From assembly GCA_030530785.1 (NCBI GenBank), contig JAUMUJ010000025.1, positions 1 to 33,283 on the forward strand: a DNA stretch of 33,283 bases. Direction: 5' to 3'. Shown piece after piece: positions 1 through 8,334 of this stretch. The notes below the pieces were generated by a model, which worked only from the letters and a program-made list of their open reading frames with translations, searched no databases and was not told the DNA's origin. The DNA comes from Moraxella sp. (lineage in GTDB: Bacteria > Pseudomonadota > Gammaproteobacteria > Pseudomonadales > Moraxellaceae). Each line of letters begins with the position of its first letter. Position 1 is the stretch's first letter. The position numbers were made by a program, and so were the translations under genes.

Positions 1-230
1 ACATGGTTTTCCACAGTCTAACTTATTGATATTACTTTATTTTCATGGGTTATCCACAGGTTTTTGCTCCTCTTATTATTATTATATAAATATATATATT
101 AATAATAAGGCAACGATAAAATTGTGGATAACTTTAAAATTTTAAAAAAATTCATAAAAAATTAGCAAAGACCTTGACCCTGTTGTCAAAATCAGGTAGA
201 ATTGGCAACTTGCTAAACTTTATCATCGTT
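1..230. other. Putative origin-side region with DnaA boxes (right part of a dnaA/rpmH intergenic region)
   Basis: Perfect DnaA boxes TTATCCACA lie at 50-58 (+) and 123-131 (-), and a one-mismatch box TTTTCCACA at 7-15. Between them, about 66-118 is almost pure A/T and could be a DNA-unwinding element. rpmH follows at once. In many Gammaproteobacteria the rpmH/dnaA gap is the replication origin, with dnaA divergent. dnaA would then lie to the left outside the window; that is inference. The region is cut by the window edge. Confidence 0.6.
174..202 (+). promoter_or_regulatory. rpmH promoter (-35 TTGACC, -10 TAGAAT)
   Basis: TTGACC at 174-179 and TAGAAT at 197-202 are separated by exactly 17 bp. 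They sit about 80 bp before the rpmH start, which leaves a leader of roughly 75 nt. It is the best sigma-70 match in this gap and probably drives rpmH-rnpA and beyond. Confidence 0.65.
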
Positions 231-265
231 ATCACGGTTTCTGCAGAACCAAGCGGTGTTGTTAA

Positions 266-418
<153 letters not shown>

Positions 419-433
419 TCTCATCAGATGAAC

Positions 434-460
434 AAAGCACCTTTGGGTGCTTTTTGTTTT
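434..460 (+). terminator. Intrinsic terminator/attenuator after rpmH
   Basis: AAAGCACC (434-441) pairs with GGTGCTTT (446-453) across a 4-nt loop and runs into a T-rich tail. It lies between rpmH and rnpA, so it probably lowers rnpA expression relative to L34. Confidence 0.75.
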
Positions 461-517
461 TGTGTTTGGCAAAAACAAAAATCTTAGCATGACATAGGTT
501 TGGATAATTTTACCATC

Positions 518-883
518 ATGACTGACACGACATTTTGCAAAAACAGACGATTGCTTAAACCTGATGAATTTAGGCAAGTGTTTGATAATCCCATAAAAAA
601 AATCCATTCTGAGCATTTGTTATTGTTTGCACAAACAGGACAAACCCATGCTCGTCTGGGGCTTGCCATTACCAAAAAAAAGCTTAAATTGGCGGTCATG
701 CGTAATCGTTTGAAGCGATTAGCCCGAGAGCATTTTCGCCTAAATGCCGACCGAATCGGAGCGGTGGATGTGGTATTGATTGTCAAAAAAAGCTACCCAA
801 AAGACACGGATTTGCATGGTGAGCTTGCTTTGATTTTTCAAAAATTAGCCACATTGTTCCCTGCTGTGCATGATGATTGTTAG
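518..883 (+). CDS. rnpA: Ribonuclease P protein component
   Basis: The 121-residue protein belongs to the RnpA family, the protein cofactor that helps RNase P RNA bind and cleave pre-tRNA 5' leaders. The RNR-type basic helix is visible as [15 protein letters not shown] about two fifths of the way along. [17 protein letters not shown] near the N-terminus is the usual opening block. I chose ATG 518 because the family normally starts close to this motif. An in-frame TTG at 500 would add six residues and cannot be excluded, since neither start has a strong ribosome site. It overlaps the start of yidD by 14 nt, so the two are translationally coupled. The C-terminus (HDDC) is short and unremarkable. 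Confidence 0.95.
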   Translation: MTDTTFCKNRRLLKPDEFRQVFDNPIKKIHSEHLLLFAQTGQTHARLGLAITKKKLKLAVMRNRLKRLAREHFRLNADRIGAVDVVLIVKKSYPKDTDLHGELALIFQKLATLFPAVHDDC

Positions 884-1187
884 ATTTTTGTTGTTTTTGT
901 TGGGCTTTTACCAAAAAGCCATCAGCCCCCTATTACCCGCCCGTTGTCGTTTTTATCCCACTTGCTCAGCTTATGGCAGATATGCTCTAAGATGGCATGG
1001 TGTGCGTGGCATACCGCTTGTGGTTTGTCGTATTTTGCGTTGTCAGCCATGGGGTGGCTCTGGGGTGGATTTTGTGCCCATTTTTTTTAAAAAGTTTCAC
1101 TTTGTGGCAAGTGATGGGCAAATAAGTTTTGTGTATAAAGATAAGTTTGGCTATACCGCTTTGCAAAATCACCTGATGAAAGGCTAG
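870..1187 (+). CDS. yidD: Membrane protein insertion efficiency factor YidD
   Basis: The 105-residue protein carries the YidD/Hemolysin-related core: an N-terminal hydrophobic helix, then [27 protein letters not shown] with the conserved Cys-rich CRFYPTCS motif, and [13 protein letters not shown] near residue 60. It is thought to assist YidC-dependent insertion of inner-membrane proteins. The gene overlaps rnpA by 14 nt and precedes yidC by 81 nt, the standard rnpA-yidD-yidC order. The roughly 35-residue tail after the conserved core is longer than in some relatives. The start is ATG 870, with a second ATG immediately after. Confidence 0.95.
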   Translation: MMIVRFLLFLLGFYQKAISPLLPARCRFYPTCSAYGRYALRWHGVRGIPLVVCRILRCQPWGGSGVDFVPIFFKKFHFVASDGQISFVYKDKFGYTALQNHLMKG

Positions 1188-1268
1188 GTTTTTTGGTAAA
1201 AGTTTAGTAAAATAGTCTATTTTATTGGTTTTTGGTGGCAAGTTTGCTTGCCCACTTAGGATAGTTTT

Positions 1269-2918
1269 ATGCAAAAAATTCTGCGAACCTTAATCATCAT
1301 TGCCATGCTCATCACATCGTATTTGCTTATTTTGGCATGGCGTGATGATTATGCCACCACAAAAACAACCGCCACCACACCTGTTGCCACCACAACCAAT
1401 GACGTGCCTGTGGCAGTATCAGGTGGTGATGTGCCTGTGGTGGACGTGCAGACAGCGTCCAGCCCTGTGCAAGCAGGTCAGCTCATCAGTGTTACAACGG
1501 ACCGCCATGAGATTAAAATAGACCCTGTGGGCGGTGATGTGGTTTATGCAGGTCTTAAACAGTACGATGATGTGCTAGGCAGTGTTGATAGGCTGGTGCT
1601 GTTGGAGAGTGGTCAAGGACGAACCTATGTTGCTCAATCGGGTTTGATTGGGCAAGATGGTATTGACACCCAAGCAGGACGGGCGGTGTATAGCAGTCCG
1701 CAGACCAGTTATACACTCAATCCAACATCGGGCATCTTGCAGGTGCCTTTGGTGTATCAAAAAGATGGTTTGACCATCACCAAAACTTATACCTTTAAGG
1801 CGGGAGAATACCCCATTACGGTCAGCTATAACATCAATAACGCCACCGATAAGCCGTGGCAAGGTCAAATGTATGCCCAGCTAAAACGTGATAACAGTGC
1901 CGACCCTGGTCTTGATGATAAAGGCATGATGGGCATGGCGACCTATTTGGGTGGAGCGTGGGGCACACCTGACAGCCCATATAATAAACTTAAATTTAAA
2001 GATTTTAATGGCAATGGTTTAAATGCCACCAACAAAGATGGTTGGGTGGCAATGATTCAGCATTATTTTGTGTCGGCATGGACACCATCGGGTAATTTTG
2101 ATGGTCAGTTTTATAGTCGTACCCAAAATAATGAGCATTTTATCGGGTTTAACAGCCCTGCGGTGAACGTGCCTGCGGGCAAACAAATGACCTTAGATGC
2201 CACCTTGTATGTCGGTCCTAAGGTGCAAAAAGAACTTTATGGTGTGGCAGAGGGTTTGGATAAAACGGTGGATTATGGCATTTTTTGGCCCATCTCCAAG
2301 ACCTTATTTATGGTGTTAGAAGCCTTGCATAAAGTGTTGGGTAACTGGGGCTGGGCGATTATTGGTTTGACCATTTTGGTAAAAATTGCCCTGTTTTGGC
2401 TGTCCAACAAAAGCTACGTTTCTATGGCAAAAATGCGTGCCATCGCTCCTAAGTTAGAAGCCCTAAGAGAAAAACACGGCGATGACCGCATGGCGATGAG
2501 TCAGGCGATGATGAGCTTGTATCGTGAAGAAAAGGTCAATCCGATGGCAGGCTGTTTACCGATTTTACTGCAAATGCCGATTTTCTTGGGGCTTTATTGG
2601 TGCTTGGTAGAGAGTGTGGAGTTACGCCATGCCCCGTGGATTTTGTGGATTAAAGACTTATCAGCGATGGATCCGTGGTTTATTTTGCCGATTATCATGA
2701 TGGCGACCATGTATTTTCAACAGCTACTAAACCCACAGCCTACTGACCCCATGCAAGCGAAGATGATGAAAATCATGCCCTTGATTTTTGGGGTATTTAT
2801 GCTGTTTTTCCCCGCAGGTTTGGTGCTGTATTGGACAGTCAATAACTTGTTTAGTATGGCTCATCAGCAGTACATTAACAAAAAAGTGGAAAAAGAATAT
2901 CAAGCCAAAACAGCTTAA
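1269..2918 (+). CDS. yidC: Membrane protein insertase YidC
   Basis: The 549-residue protein is an Oxa1/Alb3/YidC-family insertase that integrates proteins into the inner membrane with or without Sec. It has an N-terminal transmembrane helix (about 5-22), a Thr/Pro-rich linker, a large periplasmic beta domain (about 65-330) and a C-terminal five-helix insertase core. Recognisable core blocks include GWAIIGLTILVKIALFWLS, the cytoplasmic hairpin KMRAIAPKLEALREKHGDD, and NPMAGCLPILLQMPIFLGLYW. Length matches gammaproteobacterial YidC. It ends with a basic tail and is followed by a strong terminator at 2931-2965, closing the rpmH-rnpA-yidD-yidC unit. Confidence 0.98.
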   Translation: MQKILRTLIIIAMLITSYLLILAWRDDYATTKTTATTPVATTTNDVPVAVSGGDVPVVDVQTASSPVQAGQLISVTTDRHEIKIDPVGGDVVYAGLKQYDDVLGSVDRLVLLESGQGRTYVAQSGLIGQDGIDTQAGRAVYSSPQTSYTLNPTSGILQVPLVYQKDGLTITKTYTFKAGEYPITVSYNINNATDKPWQGQMYAQLKRDNSADPGLDDKGMMGMATYLGGAWGTPDSPYNKLKFKDFNGNGLNATNKDGWVAMIQHYFVSAWTPSGNFDGQFYSRTQNNEHFIGFNSPAVNVPAGKQMTLDATLYVGPKVQKELYGVAEGLDKTVDYGIFWPISKTLFMVLEALHKVLGNWGWAIIGLTILVKIALFWLSNKSYVSMAKMRAIAPKLEALREKHGDDRMAMSQAMMSLYREEKVNPMAGCLPILLQMPIFLGLYWCLVESVELRHAPWILWIKDLSAMDPWFILPIIMMATMYFQQLLNPQPTDPMQAKMMKIMPLIFGVFMLFFPAGLVLYWTVNNLFSMAHQQYINKKVEKEYQAKTA

Positions 2919-2930
2919 TGGTTAAAATTA

Positions 2931-2965
2931 AAAAAAGAGTGTATTTAAAATACGCTCTTTTTTTA
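2931..2965 (+). terminator. Intrinsic terminator after yidC
   Basis: AAAGAGTGTATTT and AAATACGCTCTTT form a long stem with a very short loop, flanked by an A-run and a T-run. It could act in both directions, but only yidC reads into it. Confidence 0.85.
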
Positions 2966-3065
2966 TTGCTAAAAATTGCTTTGATAACCAAAATTAAACA
3001 GTTGTTTTACTTGTGATAAAAAAGTGGAATTGTTTTTATTTTTTGATTTATAATAAAATAGGATT

Positions 3066-4637
3066 ATGTCTTTTTTTGGAGTTGATGATATGAATGGTAA
3101 TTTAGATAAGAAATTAAATTTGTTAATTGGTGAATTTAATAGAGGTGGACTTTCACAGTCAGAAGAAAAAATTCTGCGTGATTTTCTTGATAAGTATGCA
3201 GTGGCAACCTATGTTGGAAATTTAGGTGTTGATCTCACCATTTCACAGTGGAGGTATAAGGATAATGTTACAATTGAGACATCTGATGTTGTGTATTTTG
3301 AAAGTGAAACAAGAGAAACCATTCAGAAGATAGTAATAGATAGGTTAATGAATAAAAATGGGGAAATAAAAACAAAAGAGGCTAATTCTGCGGGGCTGTT
3401 TGAAAGAATGAAAGCTAGTAGAGCATCAAACAATATCGCTAATATCTCACAAGAACAAAAAGCCAAAGCCGAAGCCGAAGGCGAAAAAGAAAAGAATGCT
3501 CTTGCCTATATTTTGAAGGCGATTGTTAATGACCCTTCCATTCCTTATCATGCTAAAATCAATAGTGTCATTGCCTTAGGTTCGGCAAGTTGTGCAATCA
3601 TCGCTGTTCAGCCTATCCCATTTGCAGATATTTTTATTTTAACCCCCGTACAAATGGTGATGATTTATTATTTGAACAGAATTATTTCTGATGATGCGGA
3701 TGCGGATATTGATGCAGGTTCGCTTTTAACCACATTGGCGGCGGTGGCGGGCTGGGGGCTAGTAGCACAACAAACGATATTGGGACTTTATAAGACGGTA
3801 TTGCCTTTTATGGGTGGATTTACAACCATTCCGTTGGTTTATGGGGCAACTTCTGCGATTGGCTATATGGCGGTCAAAATGCTTGAAAGAAAGGCAAAAT
3901 ATAAAGATTTTGACCCTAACAATCTAACGCCACAGCAAAGGCAAGAGTTTGGAAGAGTGGCGGAACAAGCCAAAAGGGATGCTAAGAAAAACAAGCAATC
4001 ACTTGGGGAGTTAAAAGACTTTGTGGCAAATGCCAAAAAACAAGCGGAACAGTTTTATGATTATGAAAAAGAAAAGGCACGCTTAGAGAGTCAAATTAAA
4101 GCAAATAAAGAGTTGGAACAAGAATTTATTAAAAAGCAAACAGAATACGAAAGTAAATTATTGGGATTAAAGGAGGATTATCAGTCTTTGGAAGATGAGC
4201 AGTTGGAAATAATGCTTAAAAATGAAGAATTAAGCGAAGAGAATAAATTATTGCTACAAGAGTTTATTGTTATCAAAAAACAGTATGATGACTTAAAGAT
4301 ACAAGCCTTAGAAAACCGTGAATCTAAGCGTGAGTTTTATCAAAAAAGAATAAAATTGTATCCCAATATTATTTTTGATAAAAATTCTCTTGATGAATTT
4401 TTGTTATTGAATGAAAATGATAACTTCTTGGTTGAAAAGCTGATTGGTCATCTAAATAATTCGCCAGATAAAGCACACCTAAGATGTAAGATTGAAAGCA
4501 CTGATTTTTTGGAGTATGGCTTTGGCTCAAAAGGTAGATTATACGCCAAAAAATTGGGTATGAAATACCATATTTATAGAATTGGTAATAAAGCCACACA
4601 AATTAATGATATTAAATACCTAAAATCTTTAACATAA
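3066..4637 (+). CDS. DUF697-type membrane protein with coiled coil and RelE/HigB-like C-terminus
   Basis: This 523-residue protein has no close functional name. A charged N-terminal region (about 1-140) is followed by a hydrophobic part (about 150-270). That part contains AVQPIPFADIFILTPVQMVM, the hallmark of DUF697/YcjF-like proteins that are often linked to GTPases or stress systems. Residues about 285-430 are rich in E, K and Q and look like a long coiled coil. The last 90 residues end RLYAKKLGMKYHIYRIG, then NKATQINDIKYLKS, resembling the C-terminal strand and helix of RelE/HigB/ParE toxins; this is inference. It stands alone between two terminators, its codon use is more AT-rich than its neighbours, and it separates yidC from mnmE, which are often adjacent. 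A later ATG at 3090 is an alternative start. Confidence 0.75.
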   Translation: MSFFGVDDMNGNLDKKLNLLIGEFNRGGLSQSEEKILRDFLDKYAVATYVGNLGVDLTISQWRYKDNVTIETSDVVYFESETRETIQKIVIDRLMNKNGEIKTKEANSAGLFERMKASRASNNIANISQEQKAKAEAEGEKEKNALAYILKAIVNDPSIPYHAKINSVIALGSASCAIIAVQPIPFADIFILTPVQMVMIYYLNRIISDDADADIDAGSLLTTLAAVAGWGLVAQQTILGLYKTVLPFMGGFTTIPLVYGATSAIGYMAVKMLERKAKYKDFDPNNLTPQQRQEFGRVAEQAKRDAKKNKQSLGELKDFVANAKKQAEQFYDYEKEKARLESQIKANKELEQEFIKKQTEYESKLLGLKEDYQSLEDEQLEIMLKNEELSEENKLLLQEFIVIKKQYDDLKIQALENRESKREFYQKRIKLYPNIIFDKNSLDEFLLLNENDNFLVEKLIGHLNNSPDKAHLRCKIESTDFLEYGFGSKGRLYAKKLGMKYHIYRIGNKATQINDIKYLKSLT

Positions 4638-4643
4638 GTGGAT

Positions 4644-4675
4644 AAAGGCGTATTAAGTATACGCCTTTTATTTTT
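4644..4675 (+). terminator. Intrinsic terminator after the DUF697 gene
   Basis: AAAGGCGTAT and ATACGCCTTT pair across a short TAAGT loop, followed by a T-rich run. It lies just after the stop at 4637. Confidence 0.85.
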
Positions 4676-4778
4676 TGTTGGTAAAATATTTTTAATACTG
4701 AAAATTTTTGTTAAGGTATTGATTATAAAGCCTTTTGATTTTGGTTGTATCCAAAAAAGTTTCCATTGAGAAATTGTC

Positions 4779-4939
4779 ATGAAGAAAATTATTTTACTCA
4801 TCGTTATTTTTCTGATTGTTTTTTAAGTAAAGTGATTTATCACCTTTGCTTTAAAATGTCTTTTTTGCCCAAATCATGGTTAAAATATTTGGGTTTAGGG
4901 TTGTTTGTGTGGTTTGGCAGTTGCAATTTTATTGGCTAA
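4779..4939 (+). pseudogene. Possible frameshifted small membrane protein
   Basis: ATG 4779 opens a 15-residue hydrophobic peptide, MKKIILLIVIFLIVF, which stops at a TAA next to a run of six T. Shifting by one base at that run continues for about 38 more residues with a second hydrophobic stretch (GLGLFVWFG) to a stop at 4939. It may be a small two-helix membrane protein broken or slipped at the T-run, or simply AT-rich non-coding DNA. I do not recognise a family. Otherwise the 4638-4988 gap holds only the terminator. Confidence 0.25.
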
Positions 4940-4988
4940 GCCTTGTAAAATATGCTAAGATAATCCATTTATTTTGCTTTTTCACAAC

Positions 4989-6458
4989 ATGACCCTTAAT
5001 ACCAAAACCAATCCAACCATTGTCGCCATCGCCAGTCCCATAGGGCAAGGCGGGGTGGGTGTGATTCGCCTATCAGGTCGCACCGCTTATGCCGTTGGTT
5101 GTGCCATCTCGGGCAAATCCACTCTTACGCCACGCCACGCCCATTTTGCCAAATTTAAGGACGCACAGGGGGCAGTCATTGACGAAGGGGTCATCATCTA
5201 CTTTAATACTCCCCATTCGTTCACAGGAGAAGACGTGGTGGAACTTCAAGGTCATGGCGGTATGGTGCTCCAAAACCTGCTCCTTGCTCGCTGTTTTGAG
5301 CTTGGGGCAAGACAAGCAGTTGCGGGCGAGTTTTCCTTGCGTGCCTTTGAAAATGATAAAATTGACCTGGTGCAAGCCGAAGCGATAGCGGACGCCATCT
5401 CTGCCACCAGTGTCGCTCAGGCAACGAGTGCCATTCGCTCACTATCGGGAGAATTTTCCAATAAAATCAATGAGTTATCTGAAAAAATTGCCAATATCCG
5501 CCTGTATGTGGAAGCAAGCATTGACTTTCCTGATGAAGACGATGTGGAATTTTTGTCAGACGGGGTGATTAAGTCTAAGATTGATGAGATTTTGGCTCAC
5601 ATTGATGACATTTTGGCGACCGCCAAGCAAGGTCAGCTCTTACGAGACGGGGTGCAGGTGGTATTGGCAGGTAAACCAAATGCGGGCAAATCCAGCCTGT
5701 TAAACCGCCTAGCGGGGGCGGAGCGTGCCATTGTTACTGACATTGCAGGGACAACACGAGACACGCTGTCTGAAACGCTGACTTTGGACGGCTTGACCGT
5801 GCATTTGACTGACACCGCAGGGCTTAGAGACACGTCTGATAAGGTGGAAAAAATCGGTATTGACCGTGCCAAATCAGCCGTTAAGCAAGCCGATATTTTG
5901 CTGTTTGTCTATGATGCCAGTAGTGAAAATAAGCCATTTGCCCTTGCCAAAGAACTGTTTGCTGATATCATTGATGAGATTGGTGTGGAGAATTTTGAGC
6001 GTAAACTTGTGATGGTTGCCAATAAAGCTGATTTATTGGGTGATGTTTCACGTGAAACAATGACTGATTTTAATAGTAATGATAACCATGATGGCGAAAA
6101 TGTTCCACATGAACCAAATCAAAATACTTCCAATGTTCCACGTGAAACAATCAGTCAAATACAAGTCTCCTGTACCACAGGATACGGGCTTGATGAATTG
6201 GTGCGTTTATTAAAAGATAAAGTGGGCTTTCACCCGCCAGAGAACAGCCTAATCGCTCGCACTCGCCACATTGATGCCCTAAAACGTGCCAAGTCGCACG
6301 CTATGGACGCACATACTCAGCTTATCGTCTATCAGGCAGGAGAGCTGGTGGCAGAGAGCCTACGACTGTCGCAGGTGGCATTGGGCGAGATTACGGGGCA
6401 GATGACGGCAGATGAGCTACTTGGGCGGATTTTTTCAAGTTTTTGTATCGGAAAATAG
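4989..6458 (+). CDS. mnmE: tRNA uridine-5-carboxymethylaminomethyl modification GTPase MnmE
   Basis: With MnmG, this GTPase makes the cmnm5 modification at wobble U34 of several tRNAs. The N-terminal tetrahydrofolate-binding domain starts TIVAIASPIGQGGVGVIRLSG. The P-loop is GKPNAGKSS near residue 228, the switch region carries IAGTTRDT, and DTAG follows. The G4 motif NKAD is near residue 345, and the C-terminus ends with the invariant CIGK that carries the catalytic Cys. ATG 4989 fits the family start; a TTG five codons upstream is possible. Oddly, the segment between G4 and the SCTTG G5-like motif is enlarged by an Asn-rich insert. It contains three parS-like DNA sites (6044, 6101, 6134), read as VSRET, VPHEP and VPRET. 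The nrdR ribosome site overlaps the stop. Confidence 0.97.
   Translation: MTLNTKTNPTIVAIASPIGQGGVGVIRLSGRTAYAVGCAISGKSTLTPRHAHFAKFKDAQGAVIDEGVIIYFNTPHSFTGEDVVELQGHGGMVLQNLLLARCFELGARQAVAGEFSLRAFENDKIDLVQAEAIADAISATSVAQATSAIRSLSGEFSNKINELSEKIANIRLYVEASIDFPDEDDVEFLSDGVIKSKIDEILAHIDDILATAKQGQLLRDGVQVVLAGKPNAGKSSLLNRLAGAERAIVTDIAGTTRDTLSETLTLDGLTVHLTDTAGLRDTSDKVEKIGIDRAKSAVKQADILLFVYDASSENKPFALAKELFADIIDEIGVENFERKLVMVANKADLLGDVSRETMTDFNSNDNHDGENVPHEPNQNTSNVPRETISQIQVSCTTGYGLDELVRLLKDKVGFHPPENSLIARTRHIDALKRAKSHAMDAHTQLIVYQAGELVAESLRLSQVALGEITGQMTADELLGRIFSSFCIGK
6044..6059. promoter_or_regulatory. parS-like site 1 (perfect palindrome, inside mnmE)
   Basis: The sequence TGTTTCACGTGAAACA is a perfect 16-bp palindrome and matches the conserved bacterial parS consensus bound by ParB. 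In the mnmE frame it reads V-S-R-E-T. Confidence 0.85.
6101..6116. promoter_or_regulatory. Degenerate parS-like site 2 (inside mnmE)
   Basis: TGTTCCACATGAACCA keeps the layout but has CACATG instead of the CACGTG core plus one arm change. Binding is doubtful. It encodes V-P-H-E-P in the same frame as its neighbours. Confidence 0.4.
6134..6149. promoter_or_regulatory. parS-like site 3 (inside mnmE)
   Basis: TGTTCCACGTGAAACA has an intact CACGTG core and one arm asymmetry. It is read as V-P-R-E-T in MnmE. Confidence 0.8.
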
Positions 6459-6467
6459 GAGAGCGAT

Positions 6468-6956
6468 GTGCATTGTCCGTTTTGTGGTGCAACTGACACC
6501 AAAGTGATTGACAGTCGTTTAGCTGCCGAAGGGTCGCAGGTTCGCCGTCGTCGCCAATGCACCGAGTGTGGCGAGCGTTTTACCACCTTTGAAGTGATGG
6601 AAGTGGTCATGCCTCGTATCATTAAAAGCAACGGTTTGCGTGAGCCTTATGATTATAACAAACTTCGCCGTTCTATGGCACTGCCCTTACAAAAACGCCC
6701 CGTGAGCATTGATGAGATTGATACAATCGTACACCGAATAGAACAACGCCTACGCCAAACAGGCGAACGTGAGGTATCAAGCAAGGTGCTTGGCGAGATT
6801 GTCATGGCGGAGTTAAAGGCGATTGATGATGTGGCGTATGTGCGTTTTGCCAGCGTGTATCGGGATTTTCAGGACATAGAAGCCTTTAAGGCTGAGCTTG
6901 AAGGTTTTGCCCCCAAAGTGTGCCACGACAATTTACAAGGACGAAATCATGACTGA
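6468..6956 (+). CDS. nrdR: Transcriptional repressor NrdR
   Basis: The 162-residue protein is a zinc-ribbon/ATP-cone repressor of ribonucleotide reductase genes, sensing ATP/dATP. The zinc ribbon uses CPFC (Cys3, Cys6) and CTEC (Cys31, Cys34), followed by GERFTTFE. The ATP-cone spans about residues 46-136 and begins with [21 protein letters not shown]. The start is GTG 6468: it gives the canonical MHCPFC N-terminus and has AGGAGAG at 6457-6463, overlapping the mnmE stop. The end overlaps ribD by 8 nt. The nrdR-ribD pairing is common in Proteobacteria and implies co-transcription. Confidence 0.97.
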   Translation: MHCPFCGATDTKVIDSRLAAEGSQVRRRRQCTECGERFTTFEVMEVVMPRIIKSNGLREPYDYNKLRRSMALPLQKRPVSIDEIDTIVHRIEQRLRQTGEREVSSKVLGEIVMAELKAIDDVAYVRFASVYRDFQDIEAFKAELEGFAPKVCHDNLQGRNHD

Positions 6957-8049
6957 TATTTTGTCTGATGACATCAAATCTTGCCCAACCGCCTTGCCCG
7001 ATGATGAAACATTCATGCTCATGGCATTGATTGAGGCCAAAAAAGGCGAGTTTACCACTCGTCCCAATCCTGCGGTGGGCTGTGTGATTGCTAAAAATGG
7101 CTTAATCATCGGTAAGGGCTTTCACCCCAAAGTAGGCTGTTCTCATGCCGAAGTATTTGCCTTAGATGATGTCAAAAATAACGGTCAAGACACACAGGGG
7201 GCAACCGCTTATGTAACGCTTGAACCGTGTGGTCATTTTGGACGTACACCCCCGTGTGCTAATGCTTTGATGGATGCAGGCATTAGCCGTGTGGTTATCG
7301 CCACGCTTGACCCTAACCCCAAAGTGGCGGGCAAAGGCGTGGCAATGCTTAAAGGTGCTGGCATTGATGTGGTGGTGGGCGTGTGCGAACACCAAGCCAA
7401 AGACCTAAACAAAGGGTTTTTAAAGGCGATGGCGACAGGTCTGCCATTTGTTCGCTTAAAAATGGGCATCAGTCTAGATGGTCGCATTGCCATGCAAAAT
7501 GGGCAGTCTAAGTGGATAACGGGCGAATTATCTCGCAGGGACGTGCAAAACTTGCGTGCCAAAAGCGGGGCGATTATCACAGGCTCTGGCACGATTTTAG
7601 CGGACAACCCCGCCCTAAACGTGCGATTGCCCGATATGGAGCTTGACAATGTCGGTACAACCGCCATACCCCAGCCTAAAATCGTGGTGGTGGACAGAAG
7701 TGGCAAGTTATCACTTGATGATGATTTTACGGCATTTAAAAACCCTGATACGCTAATTTGGCGAGATGATTTGTCTGCCCTGTTAAAAACGCTCGTGGCG
7801 GAGCATCAATGCCATGACGTGCTTGTGGAAGCAGGAGCAACGCTTGCCACTGGTTTTTTGAACCAAAATTTGGTGGATGAGCTGATTATTTATCAAGCTC
7901 CTTGCTTGCTTGGGGCGACTGCTCGTCCGATGTTTGGGGTGGACATTCAGCACTTGCAGGACAAACTTAATTTTGTGTTGGTGGACGTAGAAAGACTTGG
8001 TGATGATGTTAAGATGATTTTTCGCCCAAAAAACTTATCCACAGCTTGA
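6949..8049 (+). CDS. ribD: Bifunctional diaminohydroxyphosphoribosylaminopyrimidine deaminase / 5-amino-6-(5-phosphoribosylamino)uracil reductase
   Basis: The 366-residue enzyme catalyses two consecutive riboflavin pathway steps, deamination and then NADPH-dependent side-chain reduction. The N-terminal deaminase has the zinc site HAE (67-69) and [11 protein letters not shown] (Cys94, Cys103). The C-terminal reductase begins around [13 protein letters not shown] and includes [16 protein letters not shown] chose ATG 6949 because it sits 6 nt after an AAGG ribosome site and keeps the family length; longer in-frame extensions run into nrdR. A perfect DnaA box (8035-8043) is embedded in its last codons. 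It is followed by a 273-bp (or 285-bp) gap of DnaA and parS-like sites before riboflavin synthase. No FMN riboswitch is visible. Confidence 0.97.
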   Translation: MTDILSDDIKSCPTALPDDETFMLMALIEAKKGEFTTRPNPAVGCVIAKNGLIIGKGFHPKVGCSHAEVFALDDVKNNGQDTQGATAYVTLEPCGHFGRTPPCANALMDAGISRVVIATLDPNPKVAGKGVAMLKGAGIDVVVGVCEHQAKDLNKGFLKAMATGLPFVRLKMGISLDGRIAMQNGQSKWITGELSRRDVQNLRAKSGAIITGSGTILADNPALNVRLPDMELDNVGTTAIPQPKIVVVDRSGKLSLDDDFTAFKNPDTLIWRDDLSALLKTLVAEHQCHDVLVEAGATLATGFLNQNLVDELIIYQAPCLLGATARPMFGVDIQHLQDKLNFVLVDVERLGDDVKMIFRPKNLSTA

Positions 8050-8084
8050 TTGCTTTTGTGTTTGAGCAAAATTTTATCACATAA

Positions 8085-8100
8085 TGTTCCACGTGAAACT
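8085..8100. promoter_or_regulatory. parS-like site 4 (ribD/ribC gap)
   Basis: TGTTCCACGTGAAACT has an intact CACGTG core with a terminal mismatch. It is intergenic and lies beside DnaA boxes. Confidence 0.75.
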
Positions 8101-8148
8101 GTGGAAAACTTTTAAAAGTATGTTAAATTGAGTTGTGGATAACTTAAT

Positions 8149-8164
8149 TGTTCCACATGAAACC
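8149..8164. promoter_or_regulatory. Degenerate parS-like site 5 (ribD/ribC gap)
   Basis: TGTTCCACATGAAACC has the CACATG core variant and a terminal mismatch. It begins 7 bp after a DnaA box. Confidence 0.4.
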
Positions 8165-8177
8165 CTTGATATGACTA

Positions 8178-8193
8178 TGTTTCACGTGAAACT
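8178..8193. promoter_or_regulatory. parS-like site 6 (ribD/ribC gap)
   Basis: TGTTTCACGTGAAACT matches the palindromic consensus except for the last base. Confidence 0.8.
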
Positions 8194-8334
8194 TATTTTT
8201 GGATAAAAGGTTTTGCATGAAACATATCGGGGCTGTGGATAAGTTGTGGTTTGAGTGGTTGGTTTGGGCTGTGTCTTTAAGTTATCCACAATTTATTGAT
8301 TGATGATTTTGCATGAATTAGAATGGGAAAGTTG

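Larger units (their letters stand above)
8035..8290. other. DnaA-box cluster (four perfect TTATCCACA boxes)
   Basis: Perfect boxes occur at 8035-8043 (+), 8134-8142 (-), 8234-8242 (-) and 8282-8290 (+). A variant TGTGGAAAA at 8100-8108 (-) abuts a parS-like site. Four perfect 9-mers in 256 bp is far above chance. The cluster could be a second origin element or a DnaA-titration/reactivation locus analogous to datA or DARS; the function is inference. The gap 8050-8334 shows no gene. Confidence 0.75.

Noticed and set aside
1-20. First codons of dnaA on the minus strand
   Set aside because: A CAT (minus-strand ATG) lies at 2-4, but too little sequence remains to see any DnaA residue, so no gene was called.
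6700-6949. FMN riboswitch upstream of the riboflavin genes
   Set aside because: ribD overlaps nrdR with no leader, and the gap before riboflavin synthase is filled with DnaA/parS-like sites; no FMN aptamer-like sequence blocks were seen.
8209-8225. Extra parS-like half-site (TTTTGCATGAAACA)
   Set aside because: Only one arm matches and the CACGTG core is absent.
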